The notes under the pieces: model-generated | The model's input: only the letters and a program-made list of their open reading frames with translations | The model's database searches: none | Told to the model about the DNA's origin: nothing | Made by a program: the position numbers and the translations under genes | Part shown: one piece after another, positions 46,380-56,846 of the stretch | Layout of the letters: the number at the start of each line of letters is the position of its first letter | Numbering within the stretch: the first letter of the stretch is position 1 | Source: Ophiura sarsii | Taxonomy: Eukaryota; Echinodermata; Ophiuroidea; Amphilepidida; Ophiuridae | DNA length: 64,000 nucleotides | Assembly: GCA_035610835.1 (NCBI GenBank) | Contig: CM069446.1 | Coordinates: 68,867,062-68,931,061 of the forward strand | Reading direction: 5' to 3'

Positions 46380-46690
46380 TGTGCCGCTCTAATGGGTCCC
46401 TCTCTTTGCCAAAAAATGCCTAAACATGGGGTATGATTTTGTGATGGAAAATCCCTAAAAATTGCCCCACTTTTGACAGATGAGTCTGTTTTTCCACAAA
46501 GAATCCTTACAAATGGGTCTATTTTTGCTAATGTACATTTTTGTGAACATTTTCGAAAATTGGGTCTATTTTCCCAATAATTTGCAATAATTGGGTCTAT
46601 AAATGATGCAAAATCCTTATACTGTTTGTTTCTAAAATCACCCTTAGAAATGGGTGACCAAACCAAATCTGAGCACCCTCTCCCAGGCAA
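46380..46690 (-). repeat. Degenerate AATGGGTCTATTTT-type repeat
   Basis: TTGGGTCTATTTTCCCAA, AATGGGTCTATTTTTGC and ATTGGGTCTATAAATG recur about every 30-60 bp. The 109-codon minus-strand frame over it is explained by this repetition, and I do not call it a gene. Confidence 0.6.
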
Positions 46691-47382
46691 ACAGTGTTCA
46701 GTAAACTATTTGTGACTGGCAGTACTGCGCCGAAGGTGTGAAAACTGGGCAAACACCATTATTTGCGTGATGGTCATTGAATTTTGTGGTTTTTTTAATT
46801 GAGAAATGTCATTTTTTAAAGTAATTATAATTATTTTATAAAATAATTGTATATGATTTGATTGTAATAATAATAATAAGGTGCTACGAATATTAGCTTG
46901 GAAAGAGATGCTTTTTCATAGATGTTTACCATGGTTACCAGCACATGTTGTGGCCATGATAGTGCATTGGATTACATGCAGTATGTTTGTGCCAAATGTT
47001 ACTGGATAAGCTTAAAAGTTGGGGGGGGGTTCCTATATCTTTCTGATTGATGTGAACTCAAAAGATTAATAGCCCAAGAAAATGTGAGAAGGGTGTCATT
47101 TCTATTGTTTTGATGTAACTATATGTCGCCATGACTTGAATTTTAACACCCCCACGCAAAATTGTCAGTGATACTTAAAAATGTGAAGATCTGTACGCGA
47201 AAATTTTGGCTTTATCTAGGTATTTGTAATTATATATGTACTTGATGGGATTGATTTGTGATCGATCGAGCGAATGAATTAATGATCGAGCGAGCGAGCA
47301 AAAGAAAGTGAATCAATCCATCTGGAACAAAGGTAAATTGTGAATAGCAGCAACAAAAATGCCCATGAAATACTAGGTTTAA
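46691..47382. other. AT-rich unique DNA
   Basis: A short GATCGAGCGA-type repeat near 47270 is the only structure seen. Confidence 0.5.
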
Positions 47383-47605
47383 TTAACACTTTCCATGCGG
47401 CAGGCGTCTGCAGACGACATTCCAAAATTTCACAAATTGTTTAAAAATGTAAACATTATTGAATTTAATTATCGTATCTAAAATCACTATGAGAAATGCA
47501 TTAAATTAAGTACAAACATGCCTAGTATTGGTTCAATAATTCTTGGTTTTGTAAAAATCTTGTTTTGTATATTGTAAAACTAAATAGCCGTGTGGAAAGT
47601 GTCAA
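47383..47605 (+). mobile_element. TTAA-flanked ~220-bp MITE, copy 1
   Basis: TTAACACTTTCCATGCGGC at the left is mirrored by GCCGTGTGGAAAGTG at the right. The right TTAA has become TCAA. It shares GTACAAACATGCCTAGTATT and other blocks with copies at 48811 and 53588. Confidence 0.8.
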
Positions 47606-47984
47606 ACTTTGTATTTTGAGAAGAAAAAAAGCATAAAGAAATTGTCCTCTTTCATCTCTCATGCACCCAGCTTATTTTCAAATGACTATTATTCCGTCTT
47701 CTTTTCTAAATATTATGATTTCTAAAGATTTAGAATGGAAGCAAATCTTGCCTTATTATATGCATATTGTTTTGTGAACAGGAACAACAATTGTGAGATT
47801 TTTACGATGGGGTATTCATAGTACAAGTTGGGAATTTAACAGGTTCACAGTTTAAACTTAACCGTTGGCAAACCCGTTAAACTCTTAACCTAGATTAGGA
47901 ACAAAAGGTATGCCTAGTTAAAAAGTGGAAATATGAAAAACATCGGTGTACATGTAGCACTAAACTTTAGCTGAGTACATTTTG

Positions 47985-48150
47985 ATTCTACCATATAAGG
48001 CATTGGTTATGCCATATAAGGCTTTGATTATGCCATATAAGGCATTGGTTATGCCATATAAGGCAATGGTTATGCCATATAAGGCTTTGATTATGCCATA
48101 TAAGGCATTGGTTATGCCATATAAGGCATTGGTTATGCCATATAAAGATT
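47985..48150 (+). repeat. 21-bp tandem array, about 8 copies
   Basis: The unit is ATGCCATATAAGGCATTGGTT. It is in-frame (7 codons), giving an MPYKALV-type open frame that I regard as a by-product. It is the reverse complement of the array at 44010-44105. Confidence 0.95.
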
Positions 48151-48164
48151 TGATGTATAGAGTG

Positions 48165-48505
48165 TCACGAAACCTAGCCTAGTGTGGAAACTTCATTCAG
48201 ATATTGTAAGCTTTATTCCGTATAATCCCTCAATAAAGTCTTTACCCTAGACTAACACTGCCTCCCTTTATACATACGTGAAGATAACACCAGCACTTAT
48301 TCTGAACAGTTTCTACCTTCATGTAAGGTGTCACTAGCCTAGTGTGGAAACTTTATTAAGATATTGTAAGCTTTATTCCGTATAATCCCTCAATGAAGTC
48401 TTTACCCTAGACTAACTCTACCTTCATGTAAGGTGTCACTAGCCTATAGTGTGGAAAATTCATTTAGATATTGTCCGTATAATCTCTCAGTGAATTCTGT
48501 CCCCA
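48165..48505 (+). repeat. Tandem triplication of a ~90-110-bp unit
   Basis: CTAGCCTAGTGTGGAAACTT, TAAGCTTTATTCCGTATAAT and TTTACCCTAGACTAAC recur at about 48174, 48335 and 48440. The first two copies are separated by extra sequence. Confidence 0.85.
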
Positions 48506-48544
48506 CTCCCATTTAGACATTAATTTACCATGGCTCAAAGTAGT

Positions 48545-48751
48545 TATAGTTTGGTCAGTTCCAAATTGGTGAAGCCTCGTTGCAGTTGCGAAGAAAGTGG
48601 GCGCACATGAAGGCAACTGGCGCACTGTGCATCATATGCGTGGGGCCAAAAACAGTGCATCTGGCCATAATCGTGCGCGTACACTTGGATTAATTTTGCG
48701 TAGAGATAAAAACCAAATATTTATCGCCAATTTGGAACTGATTAAACTATA
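48545..48751. mobile_element. TA-flanked ~205-bp MITE
   Basis: TAGTTTGGTCAGTTCCAAAT at the left is mirrored by ATTTGGAACTGATTAAACTA at the right. An inverted-orientation relative lies at 56611-56835. Confidence 0.8.
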
Positions 48752-48810
48752 GGGCATCATACTTGTTTCAACCCTGCAGCCAGTAGGTTCGATGATTGTT
48801 GTATTGTTCT

Positions 48811-49026
48811 TTAACCCTTTCCACGCGGCAGGCATCTGCAGACGACATTTCCAAATTTCCAAATTTGTTTCAAGAATGTCAAAATTATTGAATTTCGTTA
48901 TCATAAGTACAAACATGCCTAGTATTGATTCAGTAATCCTTTGAATAGACCTTGAAAGTTGGAAAATGTTTCTGACAAATCTTGTTTTTAATATTGTAAA
49001 ACCAATAACCGTGTGGAAAGCGTTAT
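48811..49026 (+). mobile_element. TTAA-flanked ~220-bp MITE, copy 2
   Basis: TTAACCCTTTCCACGCGGC at the left and CCGTGTGGAAAGCG at the right; the right TTAA is now TTAT. It shares the body with the copies at 47383 and 53588. Confidence 0.8.
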
Positions 49027-49159
49027 AGTTCCTCTCCATATGTACTGTGAAAGTCTTTCATGCTCTGGAGTCTGGAGAAACCGTTAGGGAAAAGTTTGCA
49101 TTTTCGACCTGTGGTTATAGCTGAATCCTCAGTCCCTCTATTACTACAGAACCAAGGGC

Positions 49160-49505
49160 AATTTGTTAACGATGGAGATCGGAATGGTTGAGTCTACCAG
49201 TGGTATTCGCAAACTCCAATGTAGCTTTTTTGATTTAATGTCATTTTAGGACAAGTTCTATTTGCAAAGTCCCCTGTGCTAAACCAAAATAGCTATGTAG
49301 TCTTGGGAGGTATTCAAATTGTCGTTTACTGGATTATTGCACAACAATGGAAATCGGAATGGTTCAGTCTACCAGTGGTATTCGCCAACTCCATTGCAGC
49401 TTTTTTGATTTAATAGGACAAGTTCTATTTGCAAAGCCCCTGTGCTAATCATGGTAGCTATGTAGTCTTGGGAGGTATTCAATTTGTCATTTACTGGATT
49501 ATTTC
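49160..49505 (+). repeat. Tandem duplication of a ~165-bp unit
   Basis: AATCGGAATGGTT, TCTACCAGTGGTATTCGC and TAGTCTTGGGAGGTATTCAA occur in both copies (about 49172-49340 and 49341-49500) with few differences. Confidence 0.9.
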
Positions 49506-49793
49506 ACAACCAAGTAGATACAGTGCTTTATGTGTGGAAAGTAGCAGACGTTAAATAGAAACGCTTGCAAAAACATTGCTTTACTATTGCCTTTTCGTAC
49601 AATGTTAAATAAACATTGCAAATAAATTGATACGAGAGACTAAATTTGATATCCTCATAACCAGGGCAAAGTCCACAGACTCTTATATGCTTATGCGCTA
49701 AGAAATGTGGCTTCTGTTAGTGAATAGGTATGGTTACCAAATCCCCACCGAGTGCATTTCTTAGTACATTGATGTATGAGGCCAATTTTCTAA

Positions 49794-50168
49794 AACTTTG
49801 TCTCGGCAGCCGACGCTCATTGATTTTAAAATGAGACTTGCGCTTAGCACTACCCGTGGCGGCAGCCATTTTTAAAATTTTACTTTAATTAGAAAACGGT
49901 AAAATTTGAAATCGGCGAAGTATCGAAAAACTCATCACCCAAAATGCTAGTATTTTCACAGCCGTTCGTAGATATACTGTACGTGGAAAGGCCACGTATG
50001 TAAAGTTCATACAGGTATTTGAATCAAATCACATAATTATAGGACATAGCTAGTATTCTTATGTAAAATAAAGAAAAAATTGCATAGGACAAAGCTCATT
50101 TTTGTAAAAAGAAAAATGGAAAAAAACCACATTAAAGCTTTTTAGCCAAAAGGTTGCCGAGACAAAGT
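49794..50168. mobile_element. MITE with ACTTTGTCTCGGCA ends
   Basis: ACTTTGTCTCGGCAGCC at the left is mirrored by GGTTGCCGAGACAAAGT at the right. The ~375-bp interior is AT-rich without coding capacity. Confidence 0.75.
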
Positions 50169-50585
50169 ATTTACTTTTTTTGGCCTGAACAGTTGTGAAC
50201 TGAGCCACATGGTATGAGGCTATGGATACATATTTTGTAATCAAATAGTGGTTTCATTTAAATAGCTGTAAGTTCTGTACATACATAATGAGACTTGTTT
50301 TATTATTAATATTATTATTATTATCATCATCACTATGAACATTTTTAAATATTTTAAGCTATAATTGTTTTGATAATTGTTATAATAGCGAGGATTGTGT
50401 ATTTTATATTTGTGATTTGATTTTTAAGGACAGTAAGGATTTTGGTCACGATTGTGAAATGTGTCTTTTTATTTTATCACAAAAAAAGAAGGCTATCACT
50501 AAAAACCAAGATATGATATGTATTGGGTATTATTTTTTCCAGAGTAATTGTATGAGACAATTTATTATTGATACAGTTTGTAACA
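50169..50585. other. AT-rich unique DNA
   Basis: A short ATTATT microsatellite lies near 50302. No gene seen. Confidence 0.5.
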
Positions 50586-50813
50586 TGTGACCCATCACAT
50601 CAAAACATACCTCTTGTCGGTTTTTCTAGTTTCTAGAAGTAAAATTAATGTCTTGGAAAAATATAAAGAAATTATATTTCCTGATTCTTAAGGCTAGATT
50701 TCAATAATAAGTTATCAATTAAAGCTTGATTTTTGCATGTTTTGATGATATTAAAATCAGACATTATTGGATAAAAGACCCCAATAGGTATGTTTTGATG
50801 TGACGGGTCACAT
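50586..50813. mobile_element. MITE with TGTGACCC ends
   Basis: TGTGACCCATCACATCAAAA at the left is mirrored by TTTTGATGTGACGGGTCACA at the right, with homology continuing through CATACCT. The length is about 228 bp. A partial inverted copy is at 34391-34545. Confidence 0.85.
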
Positions 50814-50952
50814 ATATGAGACAATTTTACGCAGTTCATAATTTTACGTACACAGAAATATGGCCTGCTTTTGGCCTTTTTTTTGTAACACCCTCGGATA
50901 TATTATTTTACCAACTCTTGTGTTCAGAATTGAAACGTGGTTTCCATAGTTA

Positions 50953-51414
50953 CCGTATTCTCCCTATTAAGAGCCCAGAGTGCAAAGTCCTTTTGGGTAG
51001 GTGCTTATTAAGTTACCGTACCTCATTTAAATAATTTATCAAGGACACTGTCGAATTTGGCAAACCATGTGCGATTGAAAAGTAAAATGTATCAAATTTG
51101 AGGAAAAAGGCAATTGGTTACATAGCAAGGGGCGCGGAGGTCGCCTGCTCATTGACATGTGCCGCAAAATCGAAGCAGTTAATAGCCAAGCACAAATCAT
51201 TATTGGCGTAGATTTGCAATAGGTACAAGATAATTTTATTATGTATTCGTGCACTGATGTGACATATATATTGCATGCAATCCAAGGGCCCGAAGATCTA
51301 CAAACAGGTACAAAGATTGCTGTACAGGTAGGGCCTACCAGTAATCAGCACTATATGTGTAACAGTGAGAAAGCATGGCTATAGCCATGATAGCGCTTAA
51401 TAGAGAGAATACGG
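50953..51414. mobile_element. TA-flanked 462-bp MITE with CCGTATTCTC ends
   Basis: CCGTATTCTCCCTATTAAG at the left is mirrored by CTTAATAGAGAGAATACGG at the right, with TA duplications. No coding capacity. Confidence 0.85.
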
Positions 51415-52420
51415 TACATCTCTTAACAGTTACGCACATTTTGTTTTTAAAATGTGTGAATTATGCTTCTGAAGTACATAGCTAAAATTATAAATTAAAC
51501 AACTAAATTAATCACTATGCCGATTTGTTTTTCAATGGGGACGAATCGCAAAACATTGTGAATGCGAACGTCTCCACTTTTGTAGTAAATAATTAATGTT
51601 GCGGTATGACCAAAATTGTATAATAAGAATAATATGTTGTGTGAATGTGAGCAAACAATGTCATTGTGTTGTTAAATAGTCTTTTATGAATATCAGTAAT
51701 CATGCAATAAAATATTGGAAACCCAATAAAAAAGCAACAAATCTCTGTAAATGTTACATTGGATGGTGGTCTGTATTACGGTTGCTGAGAGAAAAGGACA
51801 CTTCAGAAAGACAAAATGTTATTAAAATACATACACATTTGTATTTATTACAAAAAAGGTAGAAAAATAGTACTGACACATTTTTGTTAAAACAGTTTAG
51901 TTATTTTGCGACTTAATCCAGATTACGACAGGAAGCCACCATGAACCGAGACGAGGGGCAGTATTACCCTTTCATATGTTTTTGATGAACTTTTACTGTC
52001 TGAATTAAGTCTAGTAACGAATTGACAACTCTAAAACTGCCGCTGGGAAAACTCCCTCTAGCGTCGGTGACAGTAAATAGCTCACCAGAATCAAACATTT
52101 GTTGAGAAATGCAATGCCGAAACATTCACAGTAAGTATACCAATTTGGATCAGAACCTTCATAATATCATCATTAAAACTGATTATGATCATTCTAATCA
52201 AAACTGTAAACAATTCTTTAGTTTAAGGAGTAAAGGAAGACAATTGTCAAGAACTGTGAAAATGTTTCGGTAACGGATGGCATTTAAAATTAAAAAAAAT
52301 TATAACATTTCTCAAGCATTGGAAACATAACTAAACAACAAACTTGTTAAAATGAACACATAATGGAGAGTGACCATTTTCAAATTTCAAATTTTGTGAA
52401 CATTCACCCTGGAGCTCATA
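51415..52420. other. AT-rich unique DNA
   Basis: No TIR pair, tandem array or supported exon seen. Confidence 0.5.
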
Positions 52421-52506
52421 CAGGGTGGTTTAACAAAAGACGCAAGGAGATTTATAAACATGTATTAGAAAAGAAAATGTTGGTCAGACTTTTTTGAACC
52501 ACCCTG
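52421..52506. mobile_element. 86-bp mini-MITE with TA duplication
   Basis: CAGGGTGGTTTAACAAAAGA at the left and TTTTTTGAACCACCCTG at the right, flanked by TA on both sides. The tips resemble the CAGGGTG ends at 591 and 18256. Confidence 0.85.
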
Positions 52507-52580
52507 TATATTAAACTTAACACATGGTACGATAGCATCTTGTTGTAATTCAAAAACATCATTAGATGAGCGCACTGTAC

Positions 52581-53005
52581 TAGGGAGCTTTCGATTTGGA
52601 CGACGGACGCTCGTACGACAAGATGACACATCGACTCATATGCGCATGTGTCAACTTAGCAATCCGTCGGTCGACCTGTGATCTTTAGCTTTCGATTTGC
52701 GCGACGGATGCTTGTATGACGGTAAAACACAAAACGTTACCGTCGTCCCCACGACGGTTGTTAGTCCCTTTACGCGTTGTAGCATTTAGAGGACCAACGG
52801 ATGACAAAATTGACGCATTCGCGCATGACTCAAAGTGTCATTTAACCATCCTAGATTTATCCGTCGTGCAAATCAAAAGCTCTCTAGTAATCAGCCGAAG
52901 ACAGGTCCCAGAAATTGGACGACCGACGGATTGCTAAGTCAACCCATGCGCACATGACTCGATGTGTCATCTTAAGCGTCCGTCGTCCAAATCAAAAGCT
53001 CTCTA
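52581..53005. mobile_element. Long-TIR element with a smaller relative nested inside
   Basis: The outer TIRs (~100 bp) run from GGGAGCTTTCGATTTGGACG to CAATCCGTCGGTCGACC at the left, mirrored at 52917-53003. Inside, 52686-52886 has its own TIRs (AGCTTTCGATTTGCGCGACG and CGTCGTGCAAATCAAAAGCT). Both belong to one family, sharing CTTTYGATTTG and CGACGGA motifs. No transposase frame is present and target duplications are unclear. Confidence 0.8.
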
Positions 53006-53069
53006 CTACTTGTAACATTTCCCAAAAACTGTTTATATTGATCAATATTAATTCCCCCGTTTCTTGTCA

Positions 53070-53318
53070 TTGTTGTTCTGTCAAAAACCTCCTTCTGGCC
53101 CTTCAACATGTATAAAGTAATACTCTTTATGTAACTATAATCTTTGTGCAGTCTGCTCTTAAGATGTTTAAGGGCCAAAAACACAATTCTATCAAAACCT
53201 TGAAGTGCACTTGCCCCTGAACATGTATAAAGCAACACTTCATGTGCATTATCGTCGGGCAGTTTTACTTTCTACATGCTGAAGGGCCTGAAAAACATAC
53301 AAGGTTGTGACAGAACAA
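53070..53318. repeat. Inverted repeat, ~50-bp arms
   Basis: GTTGTTCTGTCAAAAACCT and GGCCCTTCAACATGTA at the left are mirrored by TACATGCTGAAGGGCC and TTGTGACAGAACAAC at the right. Two direct copies of ACATGTATAAAG lie within. Confidence 0.7.
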
Positions 53319-53587
53319 CACATATCTTTGTTACCTGTTTCAGTTTTTATACAGTTCTGTTCTGTCTTTGGGTTTTTTTACTCTGCGATGTACATGATCT
53401 TGAATAAAACTTCTATAAACAGATGTATGACAGCTATTTTTGCATACTGATTATATATATACCAAATATACATTTCAATCCTGCAATTTGTGGCTTGCGT
53501 ACCACATATTGTGTATAGACTAGACCAATTCATCATCGATGTGATTTATAACTTCATACTTAAAAAATAACTCTCCTGATGTTATTG

Positions 53588-53815
53588 TTAACACTTTCCA
53601 CACGGCAGTTCCAAAATTTCATAATTGTTTTTAAAAATGTCCATATTATTGAATTTCATCGCCATATTTGGAATAACCATGAAAAATGGATTAACATAAG
53701 TACAAACATGCCTATTGGTTCAGAATTCTTAAGATAAGACTTTGAAAGTTGGGGAAAGGTTTCAGAAAATCTGTTTTGTATGTGGTGAAACTAATAGCCA
53801 CATGGAAAGTGTTAA
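53588..53815 (+). mobile_element. TTAA-flanked ~220-bp MITE, copy 3 (best ends)
   Basis: TTAACACTTTCCACACGGC at the left is mirrored by GCCACATGGAAAGTGTTAA at the right, with both TTAA sites intact. It defines the family that also occupies 47383 and 48811. Confidence 0.9.
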
Positions 53816-53994
53816 CCATGCCAGTTGACAGTTGTAACATACCAAGTGTATTCAATGTATACAATCAATGTTTTGTGTTCAACATACATGTTTCCTGCAG
53901 GCCAGATGCATTTCATTTTTGAGTAAATTTCTTAAAGAATTTATCAAAATAAAAGCTGATTTCACTATGTTTTGAGGCCACCTGTAAACCATAG

Positions 53995-54270
53995 GAAGTA
54001 CACAATATGCAAATGTATTCAAATCAACTATTAAACGCTTGTGTTATATCCCAATGGAAGTACACAATATGCAAATGTTTTCAATTCAACCAATCAACGC
54101 TTGTGTTATACCCCAATGGAAGTACACAATATGCATATGTATTCAATTCAACCGATCAACGCCAGTGTTATATCCCAACGGAAGTACACAATATGCAATT
54201 GTATTCAATTCAACCAATCAACACTTGTGTTATATCCCAACGGAAGTACACAATATGCACATGTTTTCAA
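53995..54270 (+). repeat. 62-bp tandem repeat, about 4.5 copies
   Basis: GGAAGTACACAATATGC starts units at 53995, 54056, 54118, 54180 and 54242. The period of 62 makes the same repeat appear open in all three frames, so the overlapping open frames are not genes. Confidence 0.95.
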
Positions 54271-54279
54271 AGAATTTTG

Positions 54280-54935
54280 AGAATATTCAAATCAAAAGCC
54301 AATCCAATTTTTTGAAAATTGTTTTTGTTTAATCTTCTTGATTGGGTCAGTCGTAGATGAGAATTATTTCATTTCTTTTTATTGCAAAATTTTTAATATT
54401 GTTAAGGCCTCTATATATTTAAAACGAACACAAAATACAAAAATATGATGAAATCTGACAGTTATTCCATTGGAGTATAGAAATAATAAAAACAAAATGC
54501 TGGAAGTGACGTATTTTTGCAAAAGTGCTTCAGGATGAGTTAGTTACAGCAGGAATGTTTTTCGCAAAAAAAAACAACAACTAAAATGTCACACTGTACC
54601 ATTCCTTTCCATTCCTGTACAGTATGAGTATGCTTTGTGTGTGTAAGTGTGTTTTGGTATTCAATTTGGTGGCAGACGTGGGATTTCACTGTCACTGTAC
54701 GTGATCATGTTACTTGTGCATCAAGTCTTTAATGTGTTCATACTAAAGATATTTAACTCAGATTTTTGTTTTAATCATTCAACTGCCTCTGTTGAATGAT
54801 AAGTATTCAAGCAGTACAGGCCATCATGAAATGACTGATTATTGTCTTTTGTATTATGAGAAGTGATTATCATTATTAAAAGAAATGTACCTATGAAAAA
54901 AACACAAAATGTTTTGTCTTATTGGTATCATCGTT
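54280..54935. other. AT-rich unique DNA
   Basis: Nothing gene-like or repetitive noticed. Confidence 0.5.
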
Positions 54936-55096
54936 CAGTGGAACCTCGTTAACACAAAGTAGCCTGGGCCATGCATTTTAGTTTGTGCTAACAGAAATTT
55001 GTGTTATCCAGTCATAATATTATAATGGTAAAACATAGGCTTGAGACTTGAATAACACTTTGTGTTAACAGAGTTCGTGTTAACGAGGTTCCCCTG
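54936..55096. mobile_element. pogo/Tigger-like MITE, 161 bp
   Basis: CAGTGGAACCTCGTTAACAC at the left is mirrored by GTGTTAACGAGGTTCCCCTG at the right, with one mismatch. The terminal motif CAGTGGAACCTC is typical of pogo-group Tc1/mariner elements. TA follows the right end. Confidence 0.8.
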
Positions 55097-55149
55097 TATC
55101 AACAACAGTATGCATATTGGTGTCATTATGTCAGGTTCTCTTCGCCATC

Positions 55150-56240
55150 TGATTGCAGATGTCATATTGCTCAGATTCTGACATAACATTTCAAAATAGT
55201 TATTAGCCCTATAACCTGAGACTAATATATATTAGTCTCGGCTATAACATCAAGGGAGTAGTTTTGGGAATGAGATCATCAGGGAAAGAAATGGACATAA
55301 TAAGAGAATAACTGCCCAGAATAGATCCAGGTCTATCGACAAAGAAGCTACGCCGCATGAGTTGCGCTACAAACGAAATATCCATATAGTTAAGGCAAAA
55401 ACAAAAACCCTTTGTCATCTGCTGCAGATATACTAAACGGGTCAAAAGAAATAAGTCCCCCCCCCCTGGGAAATGTGAATTTTTCTTGAAAACAGTTAGG
55501 CTCCTTAACCTGTTGTAAAATGTAGACTAAAATGTTACACATTTAATGTGCAAAAAAGTTTCACCCAACAGTTAACCTTCACCTTAAAATGCTGCCATTT
55601 ATAAAATTTGATGACCAATTAAAAAGGACACTTTCTTGCATAGGGATTGGACAAATGTTTACATTTATGGACCTGAAGTGTACTCCAAGGGATTATATAC
55701 ACCTTCAATTGATGTTATTCATTCAACCATGAACAGTTCCTTTACATTTTTATCCAAACAGGTGACAACCATGTGTTTCAATTTTTCATGGGTTTAAAAT
55801 TTCATCAATTTGTCCAATCCCTATGCAAGAAAGTGTCATTTTTTATTGGTCATCCAATTAAATAAATGGCATCACTTCAAGTGAAGGTTAACTGTTGTTG
55901 GGTGAAACTTTTTTGCACAAAAAATGTGTAACATTTCAGTCTACATTTAACATTTTGTAACAGGTTAAGGAGCCTAACTGTTTTCCAGAAATATTCACAT
56001 TTCCCAGGGGGGGGGGGGGGGAGACTAATTTTTTTGACCTGTTTATATGTCATATTGCTCAGAATATGACGTAAACTTTTATATTAGCCCATACGCCAAA
56101 GGAGTGGTTTTGGGAATGAGATCAGCAGGGGAAAGAAATAGATACAATAGCAGTGCCTAAAATAGGTCCAGGTTTATGGACAGAGGAGCTAAGACATGTC
56201 CACATGAGTCGCACTATAAATGAAAGGTTTTTCAGGTGCA
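55150..56240 (+). repeat. Direct duplication flanking a foldback element
   Basis: GTCATATTGCTCAGA, TATTAGCCC and AGTAGTTTTGGGAATGAGAT lie at about 55159-55440 and again at 56049-56235, diverged. The foldback at 55436-56043 sits exactly between them. A perfect 22-bp palindrome, GAGACTAATAT with its complement, lies at 55218-55239 in the first copy. Confidence 0.75.
55436..56043. mobile_element. ~608-bp foldback element, long inverted arms, TA flanks
   Basis: Left-arm blocks CCTGGGAAATGTGAAT, CAGTTAGGCTCCTTAACCTG, AAAGTTTCACCCAACAGTTA and CTTGCATAGGGATTGGACAA are all mirrored in reverse order on the right. Arms are about 240 bp around a ~110-bp centre, and TA flanks both tips. No coding capacity. 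Confidence 0.9.
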
Positions 56241-56243
56241 TAT

Positions 56244-56515
56244 AGTTTATTATAGGCTACAATAAACCCTGTTGTACGGGCGAACAAAGCTCTCAGGTTG
56301 GTTCTGTCGGGGTTTTATTAGGGTTTGTTTTTCAAGCATTTCATGAACATATTGGTGAAATTTCAACTACAAAAAATTAAAAAAAATTAAAAAAATTCAA
56401 ATAATTCTAAAAATCAAAATGTTTAAAAAAAATGTTTCAAATATTTGTGTTCATTTATTAAATGGGTCAGTCGGTACGGTAGAAAGTGGGTTATTTCTTG
56501 TCGCCTTGACCTGTA
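56244..56515. mobile_element. Decayed MITE related to 45951
   Basis: AATAAACCCTGTTGTACGGG and GCTCTCAGGTTGGTTCTGTC resemble the left part of the 45951 element. The right side AGTGGGTTATTTCTTG is a degraded inverted end. Confidence 0.5.
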
Positions 56516-56610
56516 AACAAATTGAGTGAGGTTTTTATTGAAACTATAAAACAAACTACATGAACATGAATATAGGAATGAAGCCAAGCCATAGTCAGGT
56601 GATGAAGCTA

Positions 56611-56835
56611 TAGTTTAATCAGTTCAAAATTGGCGAGAAATATTCGGTTTTATCTCTCCGCGCGCTAATAAAGTAATCCAAGTGTACTCGCAAGATTATG
56701 GCCCCACGCACTCAATTTTGGCTGCACGCACGCATCACTCAAATGATGCACAGAACACTTGTTGTCTTCAGCTTGCCTACGTATATTAATTTGCTGCTGT
56801 AAGAAGGCTTCGCCAATTTGGAGCTGATCAAACTA
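56611..56835. mobile_element. TA-flanked ~225-bp MITE
   Basis: TAGTTTAATCAGTTCAAAAT at the left is mirrored by AATTTGGAGCTGATCAAACTA at the right (one base more than the aligned part). It is the reverse-orientation relative of 48545-48751. The hAT target site begins 3 bp after it. Confidence 0.8.
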
Positions 56836-56846
56836 TAGTGTGTTAC

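Noticed and set aside
46361..46690. 109-codon minus-strand open frame
   Set aside because: It covers a degenerate short-motif repeat, with no domain or splice context.
47982..48182. 66-codon MPYKALV-repeat open frame
   Set aside because: It is explained fully by the 21-bp tandem repeat.
54007..54332. Three overlapping open frames of 79-102 codons
   Set aside because: They are the same 62-bp repeat read in three frames.
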